DNA from: Talaromyces rugulosus
Taxonomy: Eukaryota > Ascomycota > Eurotiomycetes > Eurotiales > Trichocomaceae
Reading direction: 5' to 3'
Assembly (NCBI RefSeq): GCF_013368755.1
Contig: NC_049561.1
Coordinates: 3,720,001-3,784,000 of the forward strand
Length of the DNA stretch: 64,000 nucleotides
The notes beneath the pieces are model-generated. The model saw only the letters and a program-made list of their open reading frames with translations, made no database searches and was not told where the DNA came from. Positions 22,548 to 34,456 of this stretch are shown here, one piece after another (positions within the stretch are counted from its first letter, which is position 1; each line of letters begins with the position of its first letter). Position numbers and translations under genes: made by a program.

Positions 22548-24508
22548 TCAAGTTTTGCGACGTTCACTACGTAGGGGAAACTGTTCTCCATCCTGTGGCC
22601 CTACCGCTAGGCTTAATCTCCTCTGTGACATGTTGAAATGAATAGCTTCTCCCCTCTGTTGAATGCTCTCTTCTGTAGCAAAGTTTCTTATTTTGCTAGT
22701 GTGAAATATCCCATCATGGAAAACTTCTAACCGCGGATCCAATATCCATCGAGGGAGCTGGTCTGCGACCCTATGAAGGGCATTTGAATCAAACCATCCT
22801 GGGTAGGATGAAAACCACAAGATCGCAAGGGCTTGTTGTATGATTGTCGTACACCAGTCAAGTAGAGGAGACTGAGTAGCCCGTCCAAAATGTGATTGTG
22901 TCGAAGCTAGTTCTCTTAATAGATCTCGACATGATTTTTCGTCCTTGACGAGAAGAAACTTGGATATACAAGTGGTTTGGAACCCTTGCAAATCATGTTG
23001 TTCATATTTTTGCAATGAAAGGAGCTGGTCAAATAGACACCATGGTTCTGGAGAGCGATATATCACTTCCTACCGACAAAGCGCCTCCATTCGGAGGTCT
23101 TGAAGCTCTTGAGAGACCTTTAGAGCAGTTGTAAGAAGGCTAATATTGAAAGGCTTGTCGCTTGAACTTGGCCATCCTGGATTCTCTCTTTTCAGTGGAA
23201 TGTATATTGGAAGAGTAGAAACCCATATGACAATTCCTGGGAAATTGGCTAAATGGCTTTTTAGGTCTCCTGAGGAGGTACTATTACTCATCCGTGTAAA
23301 GCTTTCTTCGGCAAGGATCCATCGGATATAAGGGCGTGACTTGATAAGGCTGAGGGAATTCTTTTGGATGCATGTGGCTAAGTCCCTAGCACACAGCAGA
23401 TAGCGCTTTGCTGTAACGGTGTTTTCTTCGTTTGGTGGGTAAATATTCGTAGACATGCAAGCGATACTCAGAACAGAAAAAACGTCGAGGAGAGCGAGAT
23501 AGGTTGATTCATCGTAAGCTCCCAGTGTCCAATATTGTAAGAACTTTGAAAGCCCATCTATGCTCAGGACCTCGTTGTCTATCCATCGGTTGTGACTTGT
23601 GTCCATATTTGCAGCTGCTATTAGGAGATCATGAACGTCCCAAACCCTCCCTTCATTTCGTAGGCGCTCATACACATTGGATAGGGACTTTATCCATGCT
23701 GGATATTTCTTTAGAAAAGAGGAGTGAAGTTTCATGTCTGAAAGTATCTCCAGGATGTATCGAATGTGCCGTATCTATTGAATATTTTAGTACTCAAGAT
23801 CACGGAATTGGGGATTTGAAGTACCTGTAGTGATGACAGAGAGATCGGCATTGATATTAGTTCATGTATATGAGTTTCCCATTCGTCGAAGTATGATTGT
23901 GCCCACTTGAAATTGCCATGGTAATGAATAGATGCAATAGTTTGAAGGAGTTTGTAATCAATCGCATGTTGCGTGTACCCAGGCTCGTCAAGAAACTGGA
24001 AAGACCTATCCTCTAGATTGAGTTGGTTTATAGCATTGTAATTTCCTTGCTCAAGTAGCATATCTGCATATTCAATCATTACTGGAGGGACTTCCAAGTA
24101 ACGTTGAAGGTTTTCTTTGAAGTATTGCTCCGCAGCGAGAAAATGTCCAAGTCTCTTCAGGCGACAGAAAGTCTCGAGGAGACCATCTAAATCCTCGGCA
24201 ATGCTCAATTCCACGTGTACGGTGACATCTTTTGTTTTTGACGTCGCTAGAACGGCTTCAAAATCCTGTATTCTTAGACCATCATTTGACGACGAATACT
24301 CAGAGATACTAGATCTTCTTGAACGTTCCACCAAACTTATAGGGGAATCATTGCGTACGGGTGGGATCGGAGCCGTAGGTAGAGAACAAGCATGAGTATT
24401 TTGAAGTTGCTGGTTGGTATTGTTCTCTCCATCCCAATTGCCACCTAACCATGGGGACGGGCAGGTGCTGCTCGGATCGCCATTAGGAATTGTGACACCG
24501 CGAGGCAT
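22548..24508 (-). pseudogene. Uncharacterised fungal protein, interrupted by an in-frame stop
   Basis: Minus strand. Exon 1 is 24508-23825, then a 50-bp intron (GTACTT donor, TACTAAAA branch, AATAG acceptor) and exon 2 from 23774. The frame runs into TAG at 23072-23070, directly after MEALCR, and continues in the same frame as EVIYRSPEPWCLFDQLLSLQ for another 170 residues to 22548. No intron of workable size removes the stop (the nearest GT-AG pair is 26 bp and shifts the frame). Reading through, the product would be about 636 residues, mostly helical, with a Ser/Pro-rich N-terminus; I recognise it only as a family resembling uncharacterised Pezizomycotina proteins. It is either a recent pseudogene, a truncated 466-residue protein, a sequencing error, or stop readthrough. 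Confidence 0.65.
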
Positions 24509-24839
24509 GCCTGGGACTAGCAAAAAGAACTCTTCAAGTTGGCGAAATATTGAATTTAATATATATTAAAAATGGTGTAGATGCCTAGAGCAAGCCTTGG
24601 TGGTTGTAGTCAAGGGTTGATAGGAAATGTGTACCTGGGTAAGGGGAAATCCAAAACCTGGTAAACCATGTCTACTACAGTAACCTCAGACATGATGGTA
24701 TGACTGTGTGACGATCTAATGTGGCCTGATATGATAGGCTTATAAGCCCTTTGCCCACTGGAGACTAAACTCGTTAGCAGTTCAAGCTAGAAGAAATTCT
24801 ATCGCACAACGTTTCCAACATTAATTAAGCAGAAAACCA
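24509..24839. promoter_or_regulatory. Divergent spacer between two broken genes
   Basis: A 331-bp spacer between divergent reading frames. A possible upstream 5' exon of the minus-strand gene (ATG at 24693, MSEVTVVDMVYQ) was seen but no phase-compatible splice was convincing. Confidence 0.35.
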
Positions 24840-26292
24840 ATGGCAGCTACCATGCGGAAGGATTTCCTCATATCGTCGCCAATGTATTCGCGACGCTATA
24901 GTGGGCGATACGAGGAGCTAGACCATCTGTCCAGCGCAAGTCTGTGTTACCGTGAGATCGGAAAGGTCAAAGTGGATTGTCGTTTTCGACTATCCAAATC
25001 ACAATGGGGTGTGTTGGGCGAAGATAAAAACCCTGCTGGCATCCTTTACATGGATCTTGGTTTCGATCAGCCCCAGGACTTTCGACTAAAGAGCGCCACG
25101 GTTCTTGTTACGTTGCAATACGGTGGCAGAACGGTCAACAGGAACAATAACCTCCACATTACAGATTACTACGGCCCAAAAAACCTCCGCGGCATCCCAA
25201 CAAGCATCGACACCAAGCAGACATACCGTATTACCCCTAACGTGGCCGTTTTAGGCAATGGAATTGGCGGGCTCGGCGTCAACAAAGAAAAGTATTTCAG
25301 TCATTCAGAGTTTTGGTCATTCACCGGTCAACTTCTACCTGGAAAATCCAACTATAGGACAGAGGTAGCCTATCGCACGGTCAAATGGGAGCTCACCGAG
25401 AATGAGCTGGATCAACAACCGTTGCACAGCAATGTGATACACACGGCCTTTACCTTCCAGCATGAAAACGATCCGGATATTTCTCATCAGTGTAGAAATT
25501 GATGGGAAGCTTCAACCTACTCGTGATCGCTTGAGAAAGCTTATGCACGTCTTTCCCCCTCCAAACAAAAAGGAACAGGGAACTGCCATCACAGTAGTCC
25601 AACCATGGCACGCCAGAGGGAGGGAAATTTCTCTTGATTCTATAGCACATGGCCTGCCAAATGCAATGGAACTTGAAAATCATAAGATTATACCAGTCCA
25701 AATGCCGGGAGCTCTCCCTGTTACTTTCCAGGATTTGGCGACAGGCCCCACCGAAGGCGTTGATACGACTTCAGCTTATCACGGTGGTATATTGAACGAC
25801 GAAAACCTGATCAAGCAGCGGAAATTTTCGGTAAAAGAGACCGTTGCGCCAGTGAAAACAATAACGGATTGCAAACTGAATTCCGAAGCGGACATTTACT
25901 TGGAAGAGTTGAAGCAAGCCGTTCACTTTTACTCCGGTACAGACCATAGAGAGACTTACAATATTAACAATAATACAAATAAAAATGAAATGGTTGCCAA
26001 CGTATCACCGGACAATCTAAGGACCACGACACAACATGGCTCGACATCTAACAACATCAATTACATCCAAGCCACAAAGGAAGCACTATTGCTATTTATA
26101 ATTCAGTTTTTTGTGAAATTTCTAGGTACAGGCTCGATTAAGAAATTACTTGATCCTATACTAGAAAATTCCCACGATGCTACCATTCCCTTGGAAACAC
26201 CAGAAGAAAGACTTGAAGAAAGTGAGCTAGATGGCCAATTTACTGGTGATGAAGAGAAGCCTACAAAAATAGGCACCCTACATGTATTGTGA
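24840..26292 (+). pseudogene. Uncharacterised fungal protein, frameshifted
   Basis: A first frame, 24840-25502, ends HENDPDISHQCRN and stops. A second frame, open from 25462 to 26292, continues smoothly as FLISVEIDGKLQPTRDRLRK. A +1 shift in the run GATATTTCTC (25476-25485) would join them into about 480 residues; there is no GT-AG intron that does so. The N-terminal half is a beta-rich domain (AGILYMDLGFDQPQDFRLKS, TVKWELTENEL) and the C-terminal half is polar, with a hydrophobic stretch ALLLFIIQFFVKFLG that may touch a membrane. I recognise it only as an uncharacterised filamentous-fungal family. The simplest readings are a recent frameshift pseudogene or an assembly error. Confidence 0.65.
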
Positions 26293-26433
26293 TACTGGCA
26301 TGTGAATCTCTAACGTATCGATATATGCTATTGTTTTTTAAACCAAAATATTTATATTATCTTGGGAGCATCATATTGATAACTGTAAAATTTAACAACA
26401 TTGAAGATCAATGCAGACTGCCCAACCTACAGC

Positions 26434-28079
26434 CTACAGCAGCCACATTGTTTTCTTTCTTGCCCACGGACCCAAGAAATAAACTATGACCCCTAGTGAT
26501 AGAATGACCCACTGAATAGCAGTCATTTCCCAACACATCTTGACAAGCCCCTCGCCGGTCAACCAGTCCGCCGAACTGAGTGTTACGCCAGCTGCAATGG
26601 CATTCTTACCTGCATTGATAAGCACCAATGCTTCTGAGCCAGTCTCCGGCCATCCATCAACAACAACAGATAAGACTGTAGATGGGACTAGTACCAGTCC
26701 AGAGATTTGCATGGCGTAACCTGTTGCCGCAGCATAAACACTTCCTTGGTTGGAGATAACATAGGCATATACAAGGAGACCTGGGGGTGCAATAACAAAC
26801 GCTACAAGTAAAGCAGGTAAACGATCCTCAGGGACATGAGTTTCTGGATGATACTTCTGTCCCAAAATTCGTGAAAGATAATCGGTCAAGGGCCCCGCAA
26901 TGGGATATGCAACAACTATACCTATGAAGGATGATAGAGTGAAAAGGCCAATTGCTGATGACGTGAAGAGGTACGGAGGAGGAGCTAAAAGCTGAGGTGA
27001 TATTGTCGACACCATTACCGTACTGAGATGTGTCAGATATGTTCTAAGAAGAATGTATCATAATAGAGTACTGACCCCGCAAGGAATATGCCATATGAGA
27101 TTGTCGCAAAGAGAACCTGAGGGACCAAGATAAAGCGAAACGGGAGTGAAAATTGTCGCGGCCAACCATAAAGACCATTTCTATCAACTCCTCTATTTCT
27201 GAATTCCACAAGATCTTTCCAGTATGAACCAGCGTATTGTGGCGTGAGGCTAGAACTTGTTGGAGTCGAGTCGCTTCTTGTATATTCTTCTTGAAACTCG
27301 ATCATTTGAGAAGCCTGTTTGTCGACCTCGTTGGCAGTTCCTTCATCAAAAAAAATACGGCGATAGTTTGTCTCGGGGAAAAAGAATAAAACCGATATCA
27401 AGTTCGCGGCGATGAGGATAGAGCACAGAATGAAAAACCATCTCCAACCTCGAGCTTCGATCAGAAAGCCGGCGATCATGGGTCCGAACTGAGAGCCTCC
27501 AGATAGAAAAAAAGAAAAGACGGCCATAGCAGTTGCAAAATAGCGCTCCATGTATAGATCTAAAACGAGATATTATTAGTTAATCACTAACTCTCATACC
27601 GCGATCGTATCTAGCTTACCGGAAACAATGGCAGGCCCTAGAGAGTCAATACTGCCGCCGGCAAACCCACCAATCACTCGAGAAGCAAGAAGGCTATTGA
27701 AACTGGTGGCTTTGATGCTCCAAACTGTGCCAGCTAGAAAAACAAGCAAAGCGGCGATTATTGTCGGACGCTTTCCCAAGCATATCGACGTTGGGGTCCA
27801 TAAGAGGTTTCCGACGCCTTGAGCTAGCACAGGATACGCTATAGTTTTCCCCAACTGGCTGGAATCGACTCGGAATTCCATGCCTAGCTCGCTGAATCCT
27901 GTCGCAAGACCAGCGACGTACATGTTGGCCAGAAACACCATGATTGAAACATTGAAAAGAGCTAGGTGTCGTATGTAAGCAGGCCAGGTCTGGACGAAAT
28001 TGTATTAGCCCATATGTTCCTTTGGATGTGAAACCTTTCCTACCTTTGGATCACCAGCCGTGCACTTGTTAAATCCCAT
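26434..28079 (-). CDS. MFS transporter, drug:H+ antiporter type
   Basis: Four exons on the minus strand: 28079-28044, 27989-27620, 27559-27076 and 27022-26434; introns 53-60 bp; 492 residues. The first exon encodes only 12 residues (MGFNKCTAGDPK). Membrane helices fit a 12-span carrier; the signature loop between helices 2 and 3 reads GNLLWTPTSICLGKRP, and SRVIGGFAGGSIDSLGPAIVSDLY followed by RGWRWFFILCSILIAANLI matches fungal MFS_1 drug or polyamine exporters. A central loop of about 60 residues is polar. Location is probably the plasma membrane and the substrate is unknown. It is convergent with the frameshifted gene (141-bp gap) and divergent from the APH-like gene. Confidence 0.87.
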
Positions 28080-28978
28080 TTTTGCTTTCTGTGCAAATTT
28101 TCTGCTTATACATACAATATTTTCTCAATCAGCAACACAAAGTTGCAGTCAGCATACGTGGAATCGAGAAGCGAGGAAGCTCCCAGTAAAAGAACAAAAC
28201 AATCTTTTCGTGCAATGCTAACTCCGCCCTTTCACATCCGCTTGTCCTTTTCTCTCCACTTTCTTGGATATATTATTAGCCCCATCTTATTGCTGATATT
28301 CGTCGTCGGGTTTTCCGAGCTCGCTCCTCCACATCCCGAACTTGGGCTTCTAGGCCACAAACAACATTCTCCCAGTTTACTAATCTCTAACTGTTCTTGG
28401 CGGATAAAAAGGGCACTTTTTCTGTCAAAAGTATTATTATAGACGAGACGCACTGTTGCTTATAAAGTACTTAGTGGCTGAGGAAGGCCCCCAATAACTG
28501 CAATTCGTAAATTGCCTCAAGGGTGAAACGCGAAAGCATTGCCCGGGATATCCGACTATTACGTAGTTTCAGGCTGTTTAACCGGTATATACTAGTATCG
28601 TTGTGCATCAAAATGAACCTGCAATACACTTTAGTGGCTCCGCGGGCATACAGTAGCTAGGGGTTATAGATCCTGTTTTTATTTCGCTCGCAAATTTTTA
28701 CAAATACAACAATCAAAACAGGTATCAAACAGCAATGCCTTAGTCAAAATTACATATGTCCCCCAATTTTTTTTTCAGAAATCGTGGCTCTGATATTATT
28801 AGCGATTCCTAGGCGATAGTAGTACGAAACAGGCATAACGCGGGACCGCTTCACTTGCCGCCCAGGCATCCAACTCGCCAAGCCCTTGTCCCCTTGGTAG
28901 CTGTCTCTTCCTTCCAGCATGCTGATAGCAGTTCGCAGTTCACGATATTCGCCCCATCCCACCATTTATCTATACAGC
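28080..28978. promoter_or_regulatory. Divergent spacer, MFS / APH-like genes
   Basis: An 899-bp spacer that must hold both promoters. A 99-codon open frame at 28143-28442 has no ATG at its start and no recognisable motif, so it is not annotated as a gene. Confidence 0.4.
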
Positions 28979-29845
28979 ATGTCGACCGAAGAAAGAAAAG
29001 AAGAGAGGGTTGAGGAAGACAGGACTGCAGAAGAAAAGGCGGAAGAAGTAGAAGACCCGTTCCATGGCCGTGAACTGTACAACTATTTTGGAAATCGAGT
29101 CATCGAATCAAAAACAACTTCCGGAGATATCGTTGCCGTCAAGATTAAGCCTCGTGCGATTGAAAAGGCTATAAAACGGGAATCTCGTATGATAAAGCAT
29201 GTTTCCGAACAGCCGAACCTTCAGGTCCCTCACTACCACGGCTGCTTTAGAGTCGGGAAGCACCACATTGTCATCGTTACCGATCTCGTGCAGGGAACCT
29301 CTCTTGATAAAGTGTGGCACAAAATGAACAAGAAGCAACAAAATTCTATTAAACAACAGCTCAAGGAGCAAATACAGCTTTTTCATGCTTGCACTCAGCC
29401 GTACATTGGAAGTATTGGTCATCGCGAGACGTCCAATTTTTACGAACGGCTTGGCCTGGGGTTTGAATCCATGGGTCCGTGGGACTCTGAGGAGGAGTTT
29501 GATAACTGGTGCCTTGAGCGAGTAAGATCCTCGTCTTGTCGCTCTTTATGGAAGCGTCTCCTTCCAAAAATGCGTGGATCGTCATCTGGCCCGGGAAACT
29601 TTGTATTGACACATGGCGACCTTGCGGCCCGCAATATCATGGTGGATATGGATCAATGCAAACTCACGGGTATTGTAGATTGGGAAAATAGTGGATTCTT
29701 CCCAAAGTATGTCGAATACGCATCAGCAATGGTGATATCTGATGGACATGAAGATTGGTGGAAGCCCGTTCTGAAGGAGATTCTTGAACCTTGTGGGTGG
29801 CTTAGGCTCAAGTTTCAAGCACAGGTAAAGTACCGGGGATGGTAG
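28979..29845 (+). CDS. Aminoglycoside phosphotransferase (APH)-fold kinase-like protein
   Basis: Single exon, 288 residues, starting at ATG in CAGCATGTCG. After an acidic Glu/Arg-rich leader (residues 1-25), the kinase lobe shows DIVAVKIKPRAIEKAIKRES (ATP-binding Lys and helix C) and the catalytic loop LTHGDLAARNIMVD followed by GIVDWENSGFFP, which stand in for the HxDxxxxN and DFG motifs of kinases. The hydrophobic C-terminal helix ends CGWLRLKFQAQVKYRGW. Fungal genomes hold many such choline-kinase/APH-like proteins with unknown small-molecule substrates; antibiotic resistance is not implied. Confidence 0.85.
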   Translation: MSTEERKEERVEEDRTAEEKAEEVEDPFHGRELYNYFGNRVIESKTTSGDIVAVKIKPRAIEKAIKRESRMIKHVSEQPNLQVPHYHGCFRVGKHHIVIVTDLVQGTSLDKVWHKMNKKQQNSIKQQLKEQIQLFHACTQPYIGSIGHRETSNFYERLGLGFESMGPWDSEEEFDNWCLERVRSSSCRSLWKRLLPKMRGSSSGPGNFVLTHGDLAARNIMVDMDQCKLTGIVDWENSGFFPKYVEYASAMVISDGHEDWWKPVLKEILEPCGWLRLKFQAQVKYRGW

Positions 29846-30990
29846 TCCTGCAGTCGTTCCATTTTCCCTTCTCTTCCCCGTTTGGCGAACGTTGTGAATA
29901 CGATTTATGTAATAATAATCTATATAGTCTATAAAGCTTTTATCTGTATCAACATGCTTAATGATACTTAATCGAGCTTAAAAATGGCGGTGACAGAATA
30001 AACATACAGAGCATTTTTCATTTGTTTTATCACAATATTTATTACCATTGATTTTGATGCCATGGAATAAGGATATTTTTATGAAAACAAACGCGTCTTT
30101 ACTTTGATAAAAGTGGGGTTACAATTGAGTTATCTGGTTTTGCAATAGAAAAGCATGCATACCCCTTTCAAGCTGTTTCACATTAGAGAAAATTATTCCC
30201 TTTGTTCAATTTAATATACATGATAGAGAATAGCGTCATTTTCTGTTTATGTTGAGGCAATAAGAAAAACAAAAAGAATGAAATAGTTTGGGTCTTACTA
30301 CAGTACAGAGTTGTTATCCAGTTCGAATGTTCTTCCTCTCCCGGCCAAGATGTTCCTCCAATATAGGTCCAAAATGATCTTGGGTCTGGTATCGCGAACA
30401 AGGGGGGGTAACGTTTACTTCCTCGAACCTACTATCGCTGATCAAAACTTCAATCCTTTTCAAGAACCCACGTGGTCATTCATTGGCTACGACAGCCGGT
30501 TTCGCACGCGTGAAGCATCCCTATGAAATACCTGATTCCAAGTGCCATCAAAAGCCACAAAATACTGGATTTTATAATTGATAGAAAGTTAATTAATATT
30601 TTATTTTCGAAGCCTATTTTCTGGCATGTGGTGATCTCTACTGAGAATATGTGGGTTCGGAACAGCACGCTGAGTAGACCTTAAGTTTAGTTACGAACTC
30701 AACCAATATGAACTCGTTGCCTACTAGGATATAAATTTGTTTAATGAATACATGTAAGCGTCTCAGACCAATTTATAATCTTGATAAAATTTGTTTGTCT
30801 TAATTTGAACGAATCTTTTCATGACCATCATAATATTTGCAATACTGAAGTTTGACCTAACCGATATTTTATACATCAACTGGTATTCCTCAGAATCAAA
30901 ATTGCAACATTTATATCATGCGATACCACCTTCTCGAAGTCAACACCGTATCATATGACACTAGTGCATGGAACCATCGATAGAAATTGC
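29846..30990. other. Gene-free AT-rich region
   Basis: Spacer between the APH-like gene and the small secreted protein. The short frames (for example 30311-30526) have no family motif. No repeat or RNA gene was seen. Confidence 0.5.
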
Positions 30991-31398
30991 TTAGGCATAG
31001 TAGTAGATCTGGTAGTTTGACCAGCTGCCAGCACTTGTGCAACCGCCAGCACTAATGACAGGGTTGGAGCTGTCGCCACAGGTGCCGTCTGAGGAAAGAA
31101 CAGCACGGTACATATTCGTGTATTGAACGACCTCAAGGTGGCAATAGTCGTAAGTGGCGCCAAGGTTGGTGCAAGAGCTGATCACGTTGCTGTCGAGATC
31201 ACCTGTGCCAATCAGGGTACCGCCGGAGCACTGCAGAAAAAGTGAAAATTGTTAGTCACACACCTCGTCTTGAACTCTTTTGTGGCTTGAAAAATAAATG
31301 AAGCATCTTACAGAAGAACCGCAGTAGAGACTCCAGCTCCCAAAATCGCCGGCAGCGGCGACGGCAAGGATAGAGGCAAACACAGCAAGGTATCTCAT
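30991..31398 (-). CDS. Small secreted cysteine-containing protein
   Basis: Two exons on the minus strand, 31398-31312 and 31230-30991, with an 81-bp intron (GTAAGA donor, CTGCAG acceptor); 108 residues. Residues 1-17 are a signal peptide (MRYLAVFASILAVAAAG). The mature chain of about 91 residues has six Cys, in the contexts YCGSSC, SSC, DYC, GTC and GGC, and is rich in Ser, Gly and Tyr, ending SNYQIYYYA. Size, signal and even number of Cys suit a disulphide-stabilised extracellular protein, possibly effector-like. The intron falls between the first two Cys. No family is recognised and no function can be given. Confidence 0.8.
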
Positions 31399-34300
31399 TT
31401 TGGATAGAATAGTAAACTAGAAATTGTTATTTTGACTGTTCATAATCTCGTGCTGTGACTAAAAATCCACTGGTACGCGAGGGGTTTGCGATCTTCAAGC
31501 TATTGAAGTCGTTAGGATCACCGTTAGCTACGTACCTTTTAACAGTTGAGTATCAATCGGATGGTTCAGAGAAAGACTCGATGTGATGAGAATGACAATC
31601 GTCAATTTATAGTCTTGAAAGGGGGGCGATCAATCTTAGTATCCCGGTATTATATGATGGTTACATGATTCAGATAAAGCCGGCGGCGGGCAACGCTTCA
31701 ATACTATTTGCTGGTTTCCGGGGTGTCCGAAAACAACTTGAAAGGCTAAGCCACAGGTAGGAGTCACGTACGTACTCTCGATTAGCGCCAACATCACATC
31801 ACCGCCAAGAATTCAATTTCAGCAGTGGTAAACCCGCAACTAGGCGCGGTTTTTTCAGTAATAATGCTACCTTGGGTCTTCAAAAGAGAGCAAAAATTTT
31901 GACTAGAAATATTGTTGCATAATGACAACACGGTTGCCTTGGTGTCCATATTGGGAGCACGAATATCTAGGGGGTGAATAAATGCCCAACTGCCGAGGGT
32001 TCCCCGTACTACCGTGTGGAGTAAAAACTGTGCGTAAAATCGTTTTAGCGCTGCAACTCTAAATAAAAGCGGCCCTCAAATGAGTGGCTAGAACGCGATA
32101 ATTCAGCTTTTCTAATCAGGTGCGCATGCGGGAAACTTTGAGATTGGTTGTTTCAGCTGTACAAGGATTAATCGATATTCCTTGGGGCAGAAAAGTTACG
32201 AGATGATCGACACACAGCGTATTTGCGCAACTAGGGCTATGGCTGTCGGCCCCACTTACGTCTTCCATTATTGACCACGCCTCTCTCTTTCATGCAGTTT
32301 TAGTCCAATCATATATCAATTCACCGCACAGTATAAAAGTGACATTACCAAACTTTAACAGGCTAGGAAGACTGATATTGCCCAATGGACGTGTCCTTTT
32401 TAGTCCGGTTGGTAAAAGAGATCTACATTGGAAGCACGTTAAGCCGGTATGGCACAGGCTACAGCTAATGGGAGAAGCAAAGATGGCTTCATATTCATAA
32501 CCCATCTAACTGGCTCACCGGAGTGCTATAATAAATCTAGAGTCCTAGATTTTCTTTAAATAGCTATACAAATCTGAGCAGGGAAATGTCATTGCTTGAT
32601 TTAACTTATCTAACTCTTTTCGTTCGGAAACATGAAACTTATCCCATGATTTCCTAGACCGATGTCTAAAGTGAAATGATTAATCAGTATGCCTTTTGTT
32701 ATTTCTTTTCCAACTTACCAAAGTTTCAAGTAGTCTTCATATTCAAGCATCCGGCATAGACGTTCCCATTTAGCGTCTTCTGGCCACCATATTTTTCCTA
32801 ATGGTCGAGTGACATCCGTAAGGATGCGATCGGTTTGAGGAGACCCAGGAAGTGTCTATATTGCGGTTCTACGGTGAGAACGGCGGTCGATTATACGTCC
32901 GTGTCCTATAAAATTAAAATAGTCCCAATGAGGACATACGAAAATTTCGGTACCCTGGCACCGCTTTTCCAGATCGATTAGATATGCATTTCGAGGACTC
33001 GTAGTATACAAAGCGCTCATAACCAAGTCTGGGGAAGCCGTTATCTGGAACATACCTCAGCTGCCTGTGATAGATTTCTTCTTTGTGATCCCAGCAGATC
33101 GTTTCAGTAAGTTCACAGGCTGTTCTCGATCGCAGCCGGTCAATGGTAGACAAGGACACAAATCAACTATGCCGGAACAAAGAGACCAAGTGCTTGTCCC
33201 AGTTCCCGCACTAAATGGCAGGGGGGATTTCGTCGTTGCTGTAACTTGAAACACGGGTAGCAGAATGCCCAACGAGAATTTCAAGTCTAATCAGAAATTT
33301 GTTGCTCGGCACTTCTGGCAAAGCTAGACATAAGTAAGGTACTTTGAGGTGAAGAAGGCGTGGAAATCCGAATTCTTCATAAGTTGAATTTAGAAGTTCA
33401 AAAAGGAGTTTGCAGCCAAGGAAGAAACAGACTTAATCAACTGGTGAGACGAGCTCAAAGACTTCACGAATAAGGCATTCAGGTAAAGCAAATATATCAG
33501 GCTCTTGAGGTCACCCTCGAGGTTCTCTTCTGTAAAGACTTGTGATCTATTTTCGAAATCTCCACAATAAGGGTTCTTGCTGCTTTCCTCGATTGTTCTC
33601 AGCCATAGCGAACGTGACTCGAAAGGTGACACGAGAGTGGTGAGAACTAATAGGAACAGACCCTGTCATTGACGAAACACAATATGCGTCGTAGCGAGCC
33701 CATCACACAACAACTGATTCAATAGAAAGACCGTAGAGAACCAAAATAAATATATATAAATTGACGTCGATTTTCTATATATAAATTGAAAGAAAGACCA
33801 AGGGATCCACAGGCCAAGCTTTGTAATGACCCACATAGTCGACCAATCACAAATGGGCTTGGCAGCAATCGCGCCTGTCATAGTCGAGACAGCCAATTAA
33901 AATGCAGTATGCAGGCTATTTATGGGTGCACAATGGCACTAGGCCTAAACAGGGAGGCGGCGACTAGCAGCCGCAGTGGATGGCGAATCAACGCCAGGCG
34001 ATGTCAGTCTCCTGCTGTTTGGATGGTCGCTGGAAACTTCGCTGCCTGGAGACCAGCGACGACTCAGGGAAAAGGTGATGCCAACGCAACCGGTCATTTC
34101 GCATGTCATCACAACCTCTCATTTGTCCCGTGCTATTTTCACTGCCTGGGCGACCGAGTAAGGAGCGCCGCCTGATTGCAGGTATAAAGTATCAGCATCA
34201 GGCCGTTTGCCAATCTCAACTTCATCCACCACGTCACTTTGGTCTAGTCAGTCGGCCACCTTCAACCATTTCTTGCTCCGTCACCACCTCGCTGCGCGTG

Positions 34301-34456
34301 CAATGACTCGGATTTGACACAGGTTACACGATCTGTGACCAAGCATCCTTGACTCGGACTCCCTTCTCAGCCCCCGTAGTCACACGCAGTTTCCTTTTTA
34401 AAGGAGAAAATCCTCCTCACAGCTCTTCTCCCATCCTCGTGCAGTCAACCCACACG
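31399..34456. other. Gene-poor region upstream of the DUF2156 gene
   Basis: About 3 kb in which only the fragment at 32914-33284 looks like decayed coding sequence. The last 700 bases are the likely promoter of the DUF2156 gene: they include CCAAT-type sites near 33840 and 33890 and an 8-bp inverted repeat GTCGCTGG / CCAGCGAC (34026-34033 and 34053-34060, 19-nt loop). Confidence 0.5.
32914..33284 (-). pseudogene. Possible decayed gene fragment
   Basis: Two overlapping minus-strand frames read as one protein if shifted by one base near 33140: MKFSLGILLPVFQVTATTKS...GIVDLCPCLPLT in one frame and TIDRLRSRTACELTETICWD...FPRLGYERFVYYESSKCISN in the other. The composition (balanced, with Cys, Trp and aromatic residues) is more coding-like than the surroundings, and a third frame continues FVCPHWDYFNF. 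I do not recognise the family. No intron explains the shift. This may be chance. Confidence 0.25.

Noticed and set aside
23040..23072. 26-bp GT-AG pair that might splice out the in-frame stop
   Set aside because: Too short for a fungal spliceosomal intron, and removal shifts the reading frame.
28143..28442. 99-codon open frame with a hydrophobic segment between the MFS and APH-like genes
   Set aside because: It does not begin with ATG and no splice sites or homologous motif support it.
34026..34060. 8-bp inverted repeat GTCGCTGG / CCAGCGAC upstream of the DUF2156 gene
   Set aside because: Short arms with a 19-nt loop; chance occurrence is plausible, so it is only mentioned with the spacer.
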